Assembly: GCF_021869535.1 (NCBI RefSeq)
Contig: NW_026262734.1
Coordinates: 80,476,339 to 80,540,338 of the forward strand
Length of the DNA: 64,000 nucleotides
Direction of reading: 5' to 3'
Source: Mytilus californianus
Lineage: Eukaryota; Mollusca; Bivalvia; Mytilida; Mytilidae
In this document: positions 1 to 10,530 of the stretch, one piece after another
Layout of the letters: each line of letters starts with the position of its first letter
Position numbering within the stretch: the stretch's first letter is position 1
Program-made: the position numbers and the translations under genes
Notes under the pieces: generated by a model
The model's input: the letters and a program-made list of their open reading frames with translations, nothing else
What the model was told of the DNA's origin: nothing
Databases searched by the model: none

Positions 1-2334
1 TGTCACAAAATGAAATTTCTTATAGTTACAGTGGGTTCTATAAAAATGTTTTACTGTAAATGGTGTGTTCCTTTTTTTCCAAAAGTCCATAACTAAGAAA
101 TGTATGCAAAGTACTGTTTAGTTCGGGACATTAAAGCATGCCTATAATTCCAAGTGCAAGTACTCACAGATTTTCTTTTAGGTGTAATACCACCAAATCA
201 TAGTACGTCACATCCGGTTGCATATGAAAAAGGGTCGAAAAAGAATATTCCCTTGAATTTGACAGTTGTAGGAAATTAATCCTACATTTCATTGCAGTAA
301 AAAATTTCTTGGTCATAAACATATATCTTGGGTGTTTCAAAGCACCCTTATTTTTTTATTTGGTGTTTCTATAGAATATTTTGGAAACTTGAGGTTACAT
401 GGTTACTAAAGCTCGTACACAGGTAAAAAAGGGATGAAAATTTGATTGGTTAACTTCCAGTGATGGTTATTTTCTTATATGCAATGAAATGTGATGTGAA
501 ATTTTGTCATTAGTACTGGACAGGATAAAAATTTACTCATGCTAAGTATTTCTTTATTTGAAACAAAGATAAATTCTGCACAATTTTTTGAAAAGTGCAA
601 ATTTAACAAAGACTAATAGGGGAAAATCAATGGTGGTATTAATTACACCTTTAGAACTTTCAATGATTAGTTTGAAAAATTAATGGCTTAAAAATGTTCA
701 GTGTATTGAGTAGAGCAAAAGTAAGGCCATCAATTTAGTTGGCATGACGTCATAAAAAAAAGCTTAACAAATGCAAAATAAGTGATTAACTAAAATTGAT
801 AAAAAATTTACATTGTGAATTTGTTAATCTTTTGCTGTACGTTACTTAATGATGGAGTGCTCTGAGCTGTTAATTTTTAATTTGGTATTAAACATGTTAA
901 ACTAATTGGGAATTTTCATACTCATTCTTTGAAGGTAATATATATATATCCCTGTGATTCAATCTCTCAATTCTATAGCCTAACTTGAGATATGGCATTA
1001 TCCTAACATCCAGCTAAACTGGAAAAGGGGGGGGGGATGCGTGTGACCTCTCAAACTTATAAGCAGGGCTTGCAGACCTTCTAATATAATGAAATAATGA
1101 CTTCTGACTGATTTTGCTTAGTGGTACATTTGTATTTTGAATGATACGAATTATTGCTTTAAAGTGAGCAAGGCATTTGTATGCATTAAAAAAAGAAAAA
1201 GAAAAGGGAAACATTGCTTCAGAATTGTGACTGAAGGCCTAGACTGAAACATACTTTTAGACACTTCCATCAAACTTTGAAATGTTAATGAAAATCAAGC
1301 ACCAGAGTGTTTGATATTTTGACCTAGAAAAAAGGCTTTTGCAATACTTATAAGGCTTCTTTAAGTTTAGTATTGGGGGAATATATGTACATAGGAAAGT
1401 ATATACATGTATATTTAAAAACATAATCATTTATTATGTATAGTATGCACTTCTGTATACATTTTCTTCAAGGTATGTTATTACAAGTTATTGCAAAATG
1501 ATTTAAACTTTATTTAATGAATGAAGACAGCATAACTACTTTATTATATACTTCATTTTAAAATTATATTTTGTTGCTCTGCGAATTTGATCTGATAATC
1601 AAATATTGAAAGATCTATTTGAGCAAATACATGGAAATTTTAATCCATTGATTTCAACCAAACTGTTGAAGAATAAGGGTGTATAACTTCAAGCCGAGAT
1701 GAATTCCACCGTTGCCAAAATGAGACACTTTTTTTTTGTAACCAAGGGTTGGTCGAGATATTTAATATTTAAGAATTTAGTGAAATGTTGTTATGTATTG
1801 AAAAATTTGAATTTAAATAGTAGTGTAAATAGTACAAGGAGATTTTTGGATTGAACATTTGTAATATCGAAGACTTTATTTAATTTGGGGCCTATAGAGA
1901 GGATATTTGTGAAATTTTTAACTTAAAGGAAGTTTACTTTCTTAAATATTTATAAATTGTTTTTGGTCTTTTTTAATGTTGTAAAATAGAACTTTATATT
2001 CTCAAATTTTTAAGGGAGTACTTTTTGTGAATTTAAACAGTTAATTTTTTATAATATATTAAGAAGATTACATAATATAAATAAAAAGGGATTGAATTTA
2101 TATATCAATGAGACAGTAACTAAACAACACAAAAACACAAATTTATATTGATGTGTTCAACAATATGCAAAAACATGTTTAAACACGTGTTTAAACAAAA
2201 CACTTAGTTGCTTGTTAAAAAAATTGCATATTAAACAGTAATACAAAGTATAATATCATTATATAATTAGCTAAACTGCAAATGAATGAAAACAACACTT
2301 TACAAATTTGATGCCTCCAAAACACTTTTCTGGA

Positions 2335-2485
2335 GAAGGTCATTCTTCAGAAACAAACAAATCCGCCTCCGGGTGCGTGATTTTCTTGCTGTGTTGAAGA
2401 CCCATTGGTGGCCTTGGGCTGTTTTCTGCTCTTTGGTTGGGTTGTTGTCTCTTTGACACATTCCCCATTTCCATTCTCAATTTTA
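2335..2485 (-). mobile_element. Mussel interspersed repeat ('cagctggcccctaaaca' family), copy 1, 5' part
   Basis: Reverse-strand copy of the repeat that begins 'aaaattgagaatgga' and continues through '(g)ggaatgtgtcaaagaga', 'caacaaccc' and 'cagcgagaaaatcacgcac'. Related plus-strand copies lie at 8497-8743 and 35823-36073, with a short one at 49125-49176. I know the family from Mytilus transcripts and genomic DNA, but its class (SINE, MITE or other) is unclear to me. This copy stops before the 'cagctggcccctaaaca' half. Confidence 0.7.
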
Positions 2486-2705
2486 AATCCAAAAATTTGA
2501 AAGCCAAAGATTATATGTATAAATACCTGAATATGTATTGAGATAAATGACCAAAAAAGGACCTTAAAAGATAGCCAAATTCAAGACACAATGTTTAATG
2601 TACAACACAAGCTGTATTTGAATATAAGTAGGTTATGTCAACTGTTAATGGTTTTTTCCCCATTTGGTGTATCTTTATTACAGTTATATTTTGCAGATTG
2701 CTAGT

Positions 2706-3556
2706 TGTCGAGCCTTCGACTTTTGTTGAAAAAGCGAGACATAGCGATCCTACATTCCGTCGGCGGCGGCGGCGTCCACAAATATTCACTCTGTGGTTAA
2801 AGTTTTTGAAATTTTGATAACTTTCTTAAACTATCCTAGATTTCTACCAAACTTGGACAGAAGCTTGTTTATGATCATAAGATTATATTCAAAAGTAAAT
2901 TTTGTAAAAAAAAAAATTCCATTTTTTCCATATTTTACTTCTAAGTGGACTTAGTTTTTCTGCCAGGAAACATTACATTCACTCTGTGGTTAAAGTTTTG
3001 GAAATTTTAATAACTTTCTCAAACTATCCTGGATTTGTACCAAACTTGGACAGAAGCTTGTTTATGATCATAAGATAGTATCCAGAAGTAAATTTTGTAA
3101 AAAAAAAATTCCCCATTTTTTCTGTATTTTACTTATAAATGGACTTAGTTTTCTGCCAGTTAACATTACATTCACTCTGTGGTTAAAGTTTTTAAAATTT
3201 TAACAACTTTCTTAAACTATCCTGGATTTGTACCACACTTGGACAGAAGCTTGTTTATGATCAAAAGCTAGTATCTAGAAGGAAATTTTGATAAAATTTT
3301 GTTCCATTTTTCCGTATTTTACTTATAAATGGACTTAGTTTTTCTTCCAGTCAACATTACATACATTCTGCAGTTTAAGTTTTTAAAACATTTATTAGAT
3401 TCATAAATTATCCTGGATTTTACCAAACTTGGACAGAAGCTACTTACAATCAAAAGATAGTATAGAGAGGAATATTTTTATTAATTTTTTTCCTCATTTT
3501 TGTTGAGCCTGCGATTAACACCAAAAGTAGGCGAGACACTGGGTTCCGTGGAACCC
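2706..3556. mobile_element. Nonautonomous Helitron/pearl-like element with tandem core
   Basis: Three parts are visible. The left flank (2706-2780) starts 'tgtcgagccttcgac', contains 'gcgagacatagcgatcc' and ends in a (CGG)n stretch. The core is four tandem units of 191-193 bp (see separate entry). The right flank (3501-3556) starts 'tgttgagcctgcga', contains 'ggcgagacac' and ends in the perfect hairpin gggttcc-gt-ggaaccc at 3541-3556. A subterminal 3' hairpin and a tandem core flanked by unique arms are typical of nonautonomous Helitrons and of the pearl-type elements described in bivalves. There is no coding capacity. Class assignment is by architecture; exact ends are not fixed. Confidence 0.65.
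2784..3500. repeat. Tandem repeat, about 193-bp unit, 3.7 copies
   Basis: Units start at 2784, 2977, 3170 and 3361, at 'attcactctgtggttaaag' or its variant. Each runs through 'accaaacttggacagaagc', a poly-A tract, then 'acttataaatggacttag'. The first three are closely similar. The fourth is more diverged and truncated where the right flank begins. This is the core of the element at 2706-3556. Confidence 0.9.
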
Positions 3557-4733
3557 TTACAAATTTTTTTTCATGTAACAGAGATAGATTTTTAAGCTAG
3601 TAGTTGATAGGTTTAAAGGTCACAGGTCAGAATAAAGGGCAAACAAAGCTGAAAAGTCATCTTTGACCTTTAATTTTTTGCAAAATGTTTACAAGTTTTA
3701 AAAGGGTTACACATCAACATTAACTAATATAAAATTACGGCCGACCATGAAAAGGAATACATGTATATTTATATAAGTATATATAAATGGTCATATTTTT
3801 AAGTTTTCTTCTAACACAATAAAGAGAAAATGTGTTTAGTGTTAATTTTTCATCCCTGGATTTTGGACGTAGCTCAGAAATGTTCAAAACCTATTAACTA
3901 TTGACAAAGAAAACAGGATATGCAAGTTATAGAAATAAAACCAGTGAAAATTATATAAAACTAATAATCAGATTTGCCTTTTGTGTACAAATACTTTTCA
4001 TTTGGAAAGATCGTTCAACTAGAAAAATTTCCTTCAAGTAAACATCGTAAATGATATAAAAATGTACCATATGGAGGAAAATGATAAATTCTTGACAAAC
4101 CATTTATAAATTTTCCATTTATTAATATATTTTCAGATATATTTTACCGATAACAGGTTCTTTTATTAAAAAAAATCATTATAATTTGGCTTAGGGAACT
4201 ATAAAACTTAAAAGCATCCTGTGGCGTTTTTCATAATCGTATTTTGCGTGTTATGCATCTCTAACCAAGAATGTATTGTAAAACTGATAATACAAACACG
4301 TACAGAATTGAAATGAAGTTTTTGAACTTTGAACTCCTAATAAAAAGAGTTGTATTTATAATGGGAAAACATGACTTTGGTTATCATGAATAGATATTCA
4401 ATTACTTGTAGTTTAGTATAATAAATTAATGCATAATTTGTCAATTTGTATTTTGTTGGTAATTATTATTCATAAATTTTTGTAGTACTGTTTAGTTGTG
4501 TTAAAGTGAAATATGATTTAAGATCAAATAAGCCCCCAATTTGAAGAATTAATTGTTGAATCTATGAAATTGAATGAAACGTTTCAGTTTTGGTTAAAAT
4601 TATTTCCTTGTCGGGGCTATACAGCCCAAAAATGACAGTAAATTAAGTTAATTGGTATTTATATGAAATCTTGACTGCTTGACTCACGAATGTTATATAA
4701 AATACAAATTATATAGAACACAACCCTGACCAA

Positions 4734-4981
4734 TAAGGGAAGGACCATTTAACTTCAAAGGGGGGGGGGGGAATATTCTGATCCCCAATTTGATTAGAAA
4801 AATATTGTGGTCAAGCAGATGACAAAAAAAAAATATTCTGAATCCAGATTTTTCCTATACCTTATAGTGTTAAATTTTGAAAAAAATAATTTGATTGATA
4901 GCTCGAAAAACTAAAAAAAAAAATTCTGACTCAGACAAAAAACCATAACCCCTCCCTTGAAGTTAAATGGTTGCTCCCTAA
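4734..4981. mobile_element. Foldback element with G-run termini, copy A
   Basis: Long imperfect terminal inverted repeats: the left arm 4734-4771 ('taagggaaggaccatttaac' and on to a 12-G run) pairs with the right arm at about 4949-4981 ('cccctcccttgaag' ... 'aaatggttgctccctaa'). The interior carries repeated A-run plus 'attctga' motifs near 4772, 4835 and 4922. The arm sequence is related to the element at 60817-61105. No ORF; size and arms fit a miniature inverted-repeat element. Confidence 0.7.
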
Positions 4982-5487
4982 AGTAATCACAGTATTAATG
5001 GAAGGGTAGTTTGTGTGTACATACTTGTTGACAGATAACAGATTTTGGGCAACACTTATTCTGTATGTTATTTCTAAATGCAATTAGACATGTAACGCAC
5101 ATTTTGATTGGTTGACATCTGCCATCAATTCTGCAGTTGATTGCCAGAGTCATTGGCAACAATTACAGTTGATGTATACCGATATTTGACATGTTTAATT
5201 TGAACATTTTTAGAGTTTTGCATTAGAATAGGAATGACAGCTTTGTATTTGAAAAGTTGCCACCGTCAATTTTGGATTTGACTTTGGCAACTCTTCAAAT
5301 ACAGAACTGTTATTTCTTAATTAACCCAATATGTTTCAGGAATCAGTTTATTTTTTTTACACATCTGACAAAAGCCTTTGTGATGTCTAATTATGTCATA
5401 GAGCTTGAAATTGTACAGTATATGTTGATGTTTGGTATGTGTCCACGATCATGGCAATCCAGCAACAATAAAAACAAACAGACAATA

Positions 5488-5562
5488 TAGGAATGATTGC
5501 CAATGAGACAACTATATAACAAAGGCCAAAGGTCTGTAAACTATAAACTACTATACAACCAC
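5488..5562 (+). mobile_element. Fragment of the mussel 'gattgccaatgagacaact' repeat
   Basis: A short piece containing 'aatgattgccaatgagacaac' followed by 'aaaggccaaaggtctgtaaac'. It corresponds to the reverse complement of the 3' end of the repeat at 13605-13976. Other fragments lie at 17431, 51894, 60561 and 63405. Confidence 0.6.
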
Positions 5563-6837
5563 TGTTTGGACAGAAGTTTTCTTCCATTTCTTCCCGGTCC
5601 CCTGAAAAGGACCTCAGCTTTATTTATGTCAATGTTACTAAGTTAAAAGTGCTGATCAAACAACAAGTAAAAAAAAGGCCTAAGTGTATGTTTTGGTCTT
5701 TGTTGTATTTAGCGGAAATTGTGGTATTTAGTTCGAGTAAATAATTACATCATCATAACCTGTATTTAATTAGAACACACAAGAAGTTGTATTGTGAATA
5801 AGAAGAGTGTGGCATTGTTAATAAATGGAGGGTAATTTGGTTCGCGACATCTTTACTTGGTGGATGACAAAGAACATATCTTGTAGATTTTAATTTTATT
5901 TTGCAATTAGATATTTTTATGGCGCATATCCCTGAAACCGGGCTTCATTTATCTCTTCTTGAGTAATAATCCCAAATTAGTTTCTCACAGCTGTAATCAA
6001 TGTTTTCTTCACCCAGAAAACAGTAAATCAAAAATGCATGTTAATTGTATTTCTCTGTGGGGGTCTCAGTGACTTGTATGGAGTCAGGTTTTCAATTTGC
6101 ATCCATGGTCACAGATCACTGCTTCTATTACAGCAGCAGGTTGGGAGTTAGATTTATGTTTCTGGAATTTGAAAAATTGCACTTTTTTTCCTGTCAGCTT
6201 GTGCATGAAAGTGATCTATAGCTATTAGGTCAAATAACTACATTACCACTTTTGAATGTTTCAACTTTGCCATCAACTCATACAATAATGTGTTAAGGTG
6301 GTACATAACACTACAGGGAGATAACTCTGTAAAAAATCAGCTGAATGTTTTAATCACTTTGTATTGTGAAGGAAATATTAAGCTTCTCAATGATCAAAAT
6401 TAGTGTTTGTCAAACTGCTATATATCCAATGAAATTTTTCTGGTAAAGTTTGTGGTTCAAGGTTTTTGAAATTTTTATATTTTTGTCAAAGGGTCAAAGT
6501 AAATATTTGTCAAAATTTTATGAAAATTAAACGAGCAAAATTAATTTTAGTCAAGGTGTTTGGTCCCACCTTAATTGGTTTAACTTTTAACATTAAATTG
6601 GTATAGAAATATTGTCATCCCTTGACTTCTCCCATGTTTGAGGTTGAGTACCACAGTCTTTGAGCATTAAAGAACCATTGTAATAGCTCTTTGAGGCTTG
6701 GTTATCTCTGTTGGAGGGCAAAACAATCCAAAATAATCACTTTTCCCATTGGAAGTTAATTTTCTTGTCCATCTACATCTACCTTAACTTTGTAGAACAT
6801 ATCAGTTGGATTTATTGTGAAATTGTTCTCATCCTGA

Positions 6838-6890
6838 ATATGCATGAAATATTGGCCACTGGATGTTATGCAGATTACAATCAATCAATA
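6838..6890 (+). repeat. SINE tail fragment
   Basis: 'gaaatattggccactggatg' followed by an AATC-type tail. It matches the 3' end seen at 36220-36275 and inside the MITE at 32650. No tRNA-like head is recognisable upstream. Confidence 0.5.
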
Positions 6891-7682
6891 GTTATGTGTA
6901 TGCTGATGCAGCAATGAATTCTTAATTTTTCAGATTTTTAGTAAGGAAAGTGATTCATAAAAAAATTATTCTAAGTTCATTGTTGATAATGATAACTTTG
7001 TAATGAAAACTTGAACCCCTTTTTTGACAATCGAAAGAAATGATTAGTTCTTAAATGGTAGTACAGACCAATGAAAATTCCACTTATATTTCAGCTGGGA
7101 AATAATTAGATAAAACAAAATGGCTGTAGTAAAATAAGACTTGCTAAGCACATGAATGAGTTGGAATTTTATTGATTTAAAAAATCAAAAAAATATATTT
7201 AGTCCTCTGAAAGACCAATACTTGATTGAGTACATAGCTGTTATGCCAAATTTACAACAAAGCCGAAAAAGACAAAAATGTGAACTTTATTAACTTCCAT
7301 AGAATAAACATGAGCATATTTTGTTGTAAGTAAGACAATTTATGTTTGGATGCATATCAGGTTGACAACTTAAGACTTTAAAGAAGATTTATATTTATAG
7401 TTTTCGTACAAACACCAAAAAACTCACTATATATATGTGTATTTATTAACCTATTTAAAAGTAGGTAAGAAATTATTGTGAATTTTGGCTTATATTGTTT
7501 CAGACAAAGAAATTTTTAGTGCAGACGTCTGAATTAATGAGCTTTAAGTTTCCATAACATTTATCATGGAGATTATATCGGTGACCTGGTAGACTAGACT
7601 TTCAATTGACATAGTGACACAGGAATATATATACTCACTTATACCATTTCTAGCTAGACCACGGCAAAATTGAAGAAAGAAA

Positions 7683-8357
7683 AGTACCGTCAAATTTGAT
7701 GCAAGCGGGATGGGGTGAGGTTGGGAGGTGATTATTTAAGAGTACCGTCAAAGTTGATGCAAGCTGGATGCTGGGATGGGATTGGGAGGTGAATACCTTC
7801 AAAGTTAATGTAAGTGAGTTGGGATTGGGTTTGAAGGTGATATTCAAAGAGTATGGTCAAAGTTGATGCAAGCACGATGGGGTAGGGTTGGGAGGTAATT
7901 ATTAAAGAATACCATCAAAGTTGATGCAAGTGGGATGGGATGGGGTTGGGATGTGATTTATCAAAGAGTGCCGTCAGAGTTATTGTAAGTGGGTTGGGAT
8001 TGGGTTTGAAGGTATATTCAAAGAGCATGGTCAAAGTTGATGCAAGGGGGATTGGGTGGGTTGGGAGGTAATTATCAAGGAGTATTGTCAAATTTTATCC
8101 AAGTGTGTTGGGGTTCAAAGGTCATTATTGAAGAGTACTGTCAAAGTTGATCAAGTGTGGTGGTTTGAAAGCTGATTAATAAAGAGTACCATTAAAGTTG
8201 ATGCAAGTGGGGTGGGGTTGGAAGGTGATTATCAAAGCACCATCAATGATGATGCAAGCGGGTTGGGTTTGGGAGGTGATTATCAAAGCACCATCAACGA
8301 TGATGCAAGTGGGGTGAGGTTGGGGGGTTATTATCAAAGCACTGTCAAAGTTGATGC
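7683..8357 (+). repeat. G-rich minisatellite, 51-60-bp unit, about 13 copies
   Basis: Each unit reads roughly 'agtaccgtcaaagttgatgc' then 'aagtgggatggggt', 'tgggaggtgattatc' and 'aaag'. Early copies are about 55-60 bp, and the last three (from about 8236) are about 51 bp and nearly alike. Copies 3-4 and 6-7 share private variants ('gttgggattgggtttgaagg', 'atggtcaaagttgatgcaag'), which indicates duplication of a three-unit block. The G-rich strand is the transcribed-sense strand of the TTC28-like gene. The reverse-strand ORF 7650-7847 is a product of the repeat. Confidence 0.92.
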
Positions 8358-8496
8358 TTCTTGTTGTGCTGGTGCATTGTGATCTTTCTGTTATTGTTGA
8401 AGAGTTTCCAATGACTTAAGATGAAGCAATGTGATGAAACTTCTTTTCCAAAAACTTATATCATTTCCCAGTACTGTATAGTATTATAATATTATC

Positions 8497-8743
8497 ATAA
8501 AATTGAGAATGGAATTGGGGAATGTGTCAAAGAGATAACAACCCTACCAAAGAGCATAAAACAGCCCAACTTCAGGCAACCAATGGGTCTTCAAAATAGC
8601 GAGAAAATCACGCACCTGGAAGGCGAGCTTCAGCTGGCCCCTAAACAAAAATGTGTACTAGTCCAGTGAAAATGGACATCACACTAAACTCCGAAACATA
8701 TAAATGAACTAAAATTAAAAAAACATACAAGACTAAATAATTT
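8497..8743 (+). mobile_element. Mussel interspersed repeat ('cagctggcccctaaaca' family), copy 2
   Basis: Begins 'ataaaattgagaatgga' and runs through 'gtgtcaaagagataacaacc', 'gcgagaaaatcacgcacc', 'ttcagctggcccctaaac' and 'aaactccgaaacatataaat' to 'acatacaagacta'. It is collinear with 35823-36073 and, in reverse, with 2335-2485. Noncoding. Confidence 0.8.
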
Positions 8744-9237
8744 ACATGTATCTCAATTTTTTTTCTCTCAAAAATGTATTCAAAATAGACCGGACTTATG
8801 TAAGGTGTCCTTTTATATTTTGTTTGATTTTAAACTGATGTTTTATGAGTCTTTCATCTGTAGTCCCTCTTGTCTTGTTAAGCATGCAGGAAAACAGTGT
8901 CTTTTGAAACTCTTCTCATTGTTACCTAAAATGTTAATATTTGTCATTTTTTTAAATGCAGAAAAAAGTGAAAAAAATAAGTTTTTGTAAAAATGTTGAT
9001 TTCGAGAGCAGTCTAATGCCTCTTAAGGTTCTATTTAAAAAGGGTTGTTTGTAATTTTTGTTGTTGTTAAATGGTAAAGACTTTCTCTCTTTACACATTT
9101 ATTGGTATAATTGAAGTATTTTCTATGTATTTTTTATAAGCCTGTATGTACAAAATCTTCATTAATAAGTTGAGAAAATCAAAGTACTGAAGTACTGAAC
9201 ATCGGATGACCACAAGTTCTTGAGGATGGTCAAAAGC

Positions 9238-9319
9238 ACTTGTCTCAGAAAAAAACAACATATCTCTTTACCTGAAACTGAGGTTAATGTGCAGAGATAT
9301 ATTTTTTTCTGAGACAAGT
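9238..9319. repeat. Long hairpin (inverted repeat) with 27-30-bp arms
   Basis: The left arm 9238-9267 ('acttgtctcagaaaaaaa'...'atctct') pairs with the right arm 9293-9319 ('agagatatatttttttctga'...'gacaagt') around a loop of about 25 bases. The arms differ only by a short indel in the A/T run. It could be a remnant foldback element or a transcribed hairpin; its length is within the range of animal pre-miRNA-like hairpins, but nothing shows expression. Confidence 0.7.
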
Positions 9320-10240
9320 TCGTGCGTGGATGATGAATAAATGACAGGAAATTCAACTTCACCGTAATAACTATTATATTGTAGTGATACAAATCAGTAT
9401 ACATGGTGGACACTTTTCTGTAAAAATTCGATTTTTCTAAGATTGGATACGAGTAGGCATTCATATTTTCCCGCAAAAACAATTACAGAGTTACCGGTCC
9501 TCGCAAAAAGTTCTCTGAGATATTCTTCCGCATGCTTTAACACAATTTTTCGGTACGTCTGCATTGATATTATCAATGATTTTTTACTTATATATATATA
9601 TCTAACTACAAAACATTTTCATATTATTAATTTATGTTGTAAACAAAAATATTTTTATCAGTATTCTTTGAAGAGATGTATTTATATCAAACGATAAGGA
9701 ATGTTATTTTGCATTCGTTTATGTGCGCATATTTATCATGTTTATAGATCGGTTACAAACCCAAAACTAATTTACATAATGGAAATCTAGGCGATAGCAA
9801 TACATCTGAATGACCCCAAGGTCATCGCGATGTAAAAATGTACTACATGTAGTATATCTAAATATGGACAAGGATTAATGTTGCAATTTGAAACTGTTAT
9901 TTAAGATGACATTTAAAAAGTTAATTTCACACAGTAATATTGAAATTTATAACTGTTAGTGAAACAGTTGTATCGTGACTTGTCTGTGTTCCTTGAAGCA
10001 AAAAGTCACAAAGTAAGATAAAATAAAGATATCGTAGGAGATGAAATACCGATAATTGTTTTAAAAGTTTGTCTGATGGACAAGTCAATTATGTTAATTG
10101 TTAGGTGTGTTTCAGTATAACTCTACCATCTTATCAGATGAAACGAATTGTCTTTTTATCACTTTATTGTGATTTTCCTAATTATTGAATTCTTGTGTCT
10201 TTAAGTACATTTAATTGCTTTTAGCTGGATTTACACTTTT

Positions 10241-10530
10241 TGTCTCGCCTGTACACAGTCTAGAAAGTGAGACTTAAGCATGTTATTTCTGGTGTTACAC
10301 TGGTGACAGTGGTGGCTTCAACAATGTATGAGTTTGTGATAAGTCAGTTTAAGGGGAACCACTAGTGGTAGGTCAATGATATTTGGTATGAAGTTGTTTC
10401 AGCATTGGCACATTTCACTTCCATGGATAATATTTGGTCCTTTCCGCTCAGTCATGCCCTATTGACTTTTACACTTTTGCATAGTTTACATGTTAAAGTT
10501 TGTGATTAGGTCAGCACTAGAAATTGCTGC
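10241..10530 (+). mobile_element. Bivalve repeat starting 'tgtctcgcctg', Helitron-like fragment
   Basis: Starts 'tgtctcgcctgtacacagtc', then 'gtatgagtttgtgataagtc', 'aggggaaccactagtgg' and 'cacatttcacttccatggat'. The first bases are the reverse complement of the 'ggcgagaca' end of the element at 2706-3556, so the two may share termini. I recognise the body as a dispersed bivalve sequence. The right end is uncertain. Confidence 0.5.

Noticed and set aside
2595-2817. Paired ORFs with an Arg-rich stretch on both strands
   Set aside because: The Arg run is the (CGG)n tract in the left flank of the Helitron-like element.
7683-8357. Possible CRISPR array
   Set aside because: Units are contiguous degenerate repeats without unique spacers, in a eukaryotic genome. 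The same applies to the arrays at 23978, 40120, 56135 and 62263.
9162-9482. 106-codon minus-strand ORF
   Set aside because: It runs through the hairpin at 9238-9319 and has no domain or coding composition.
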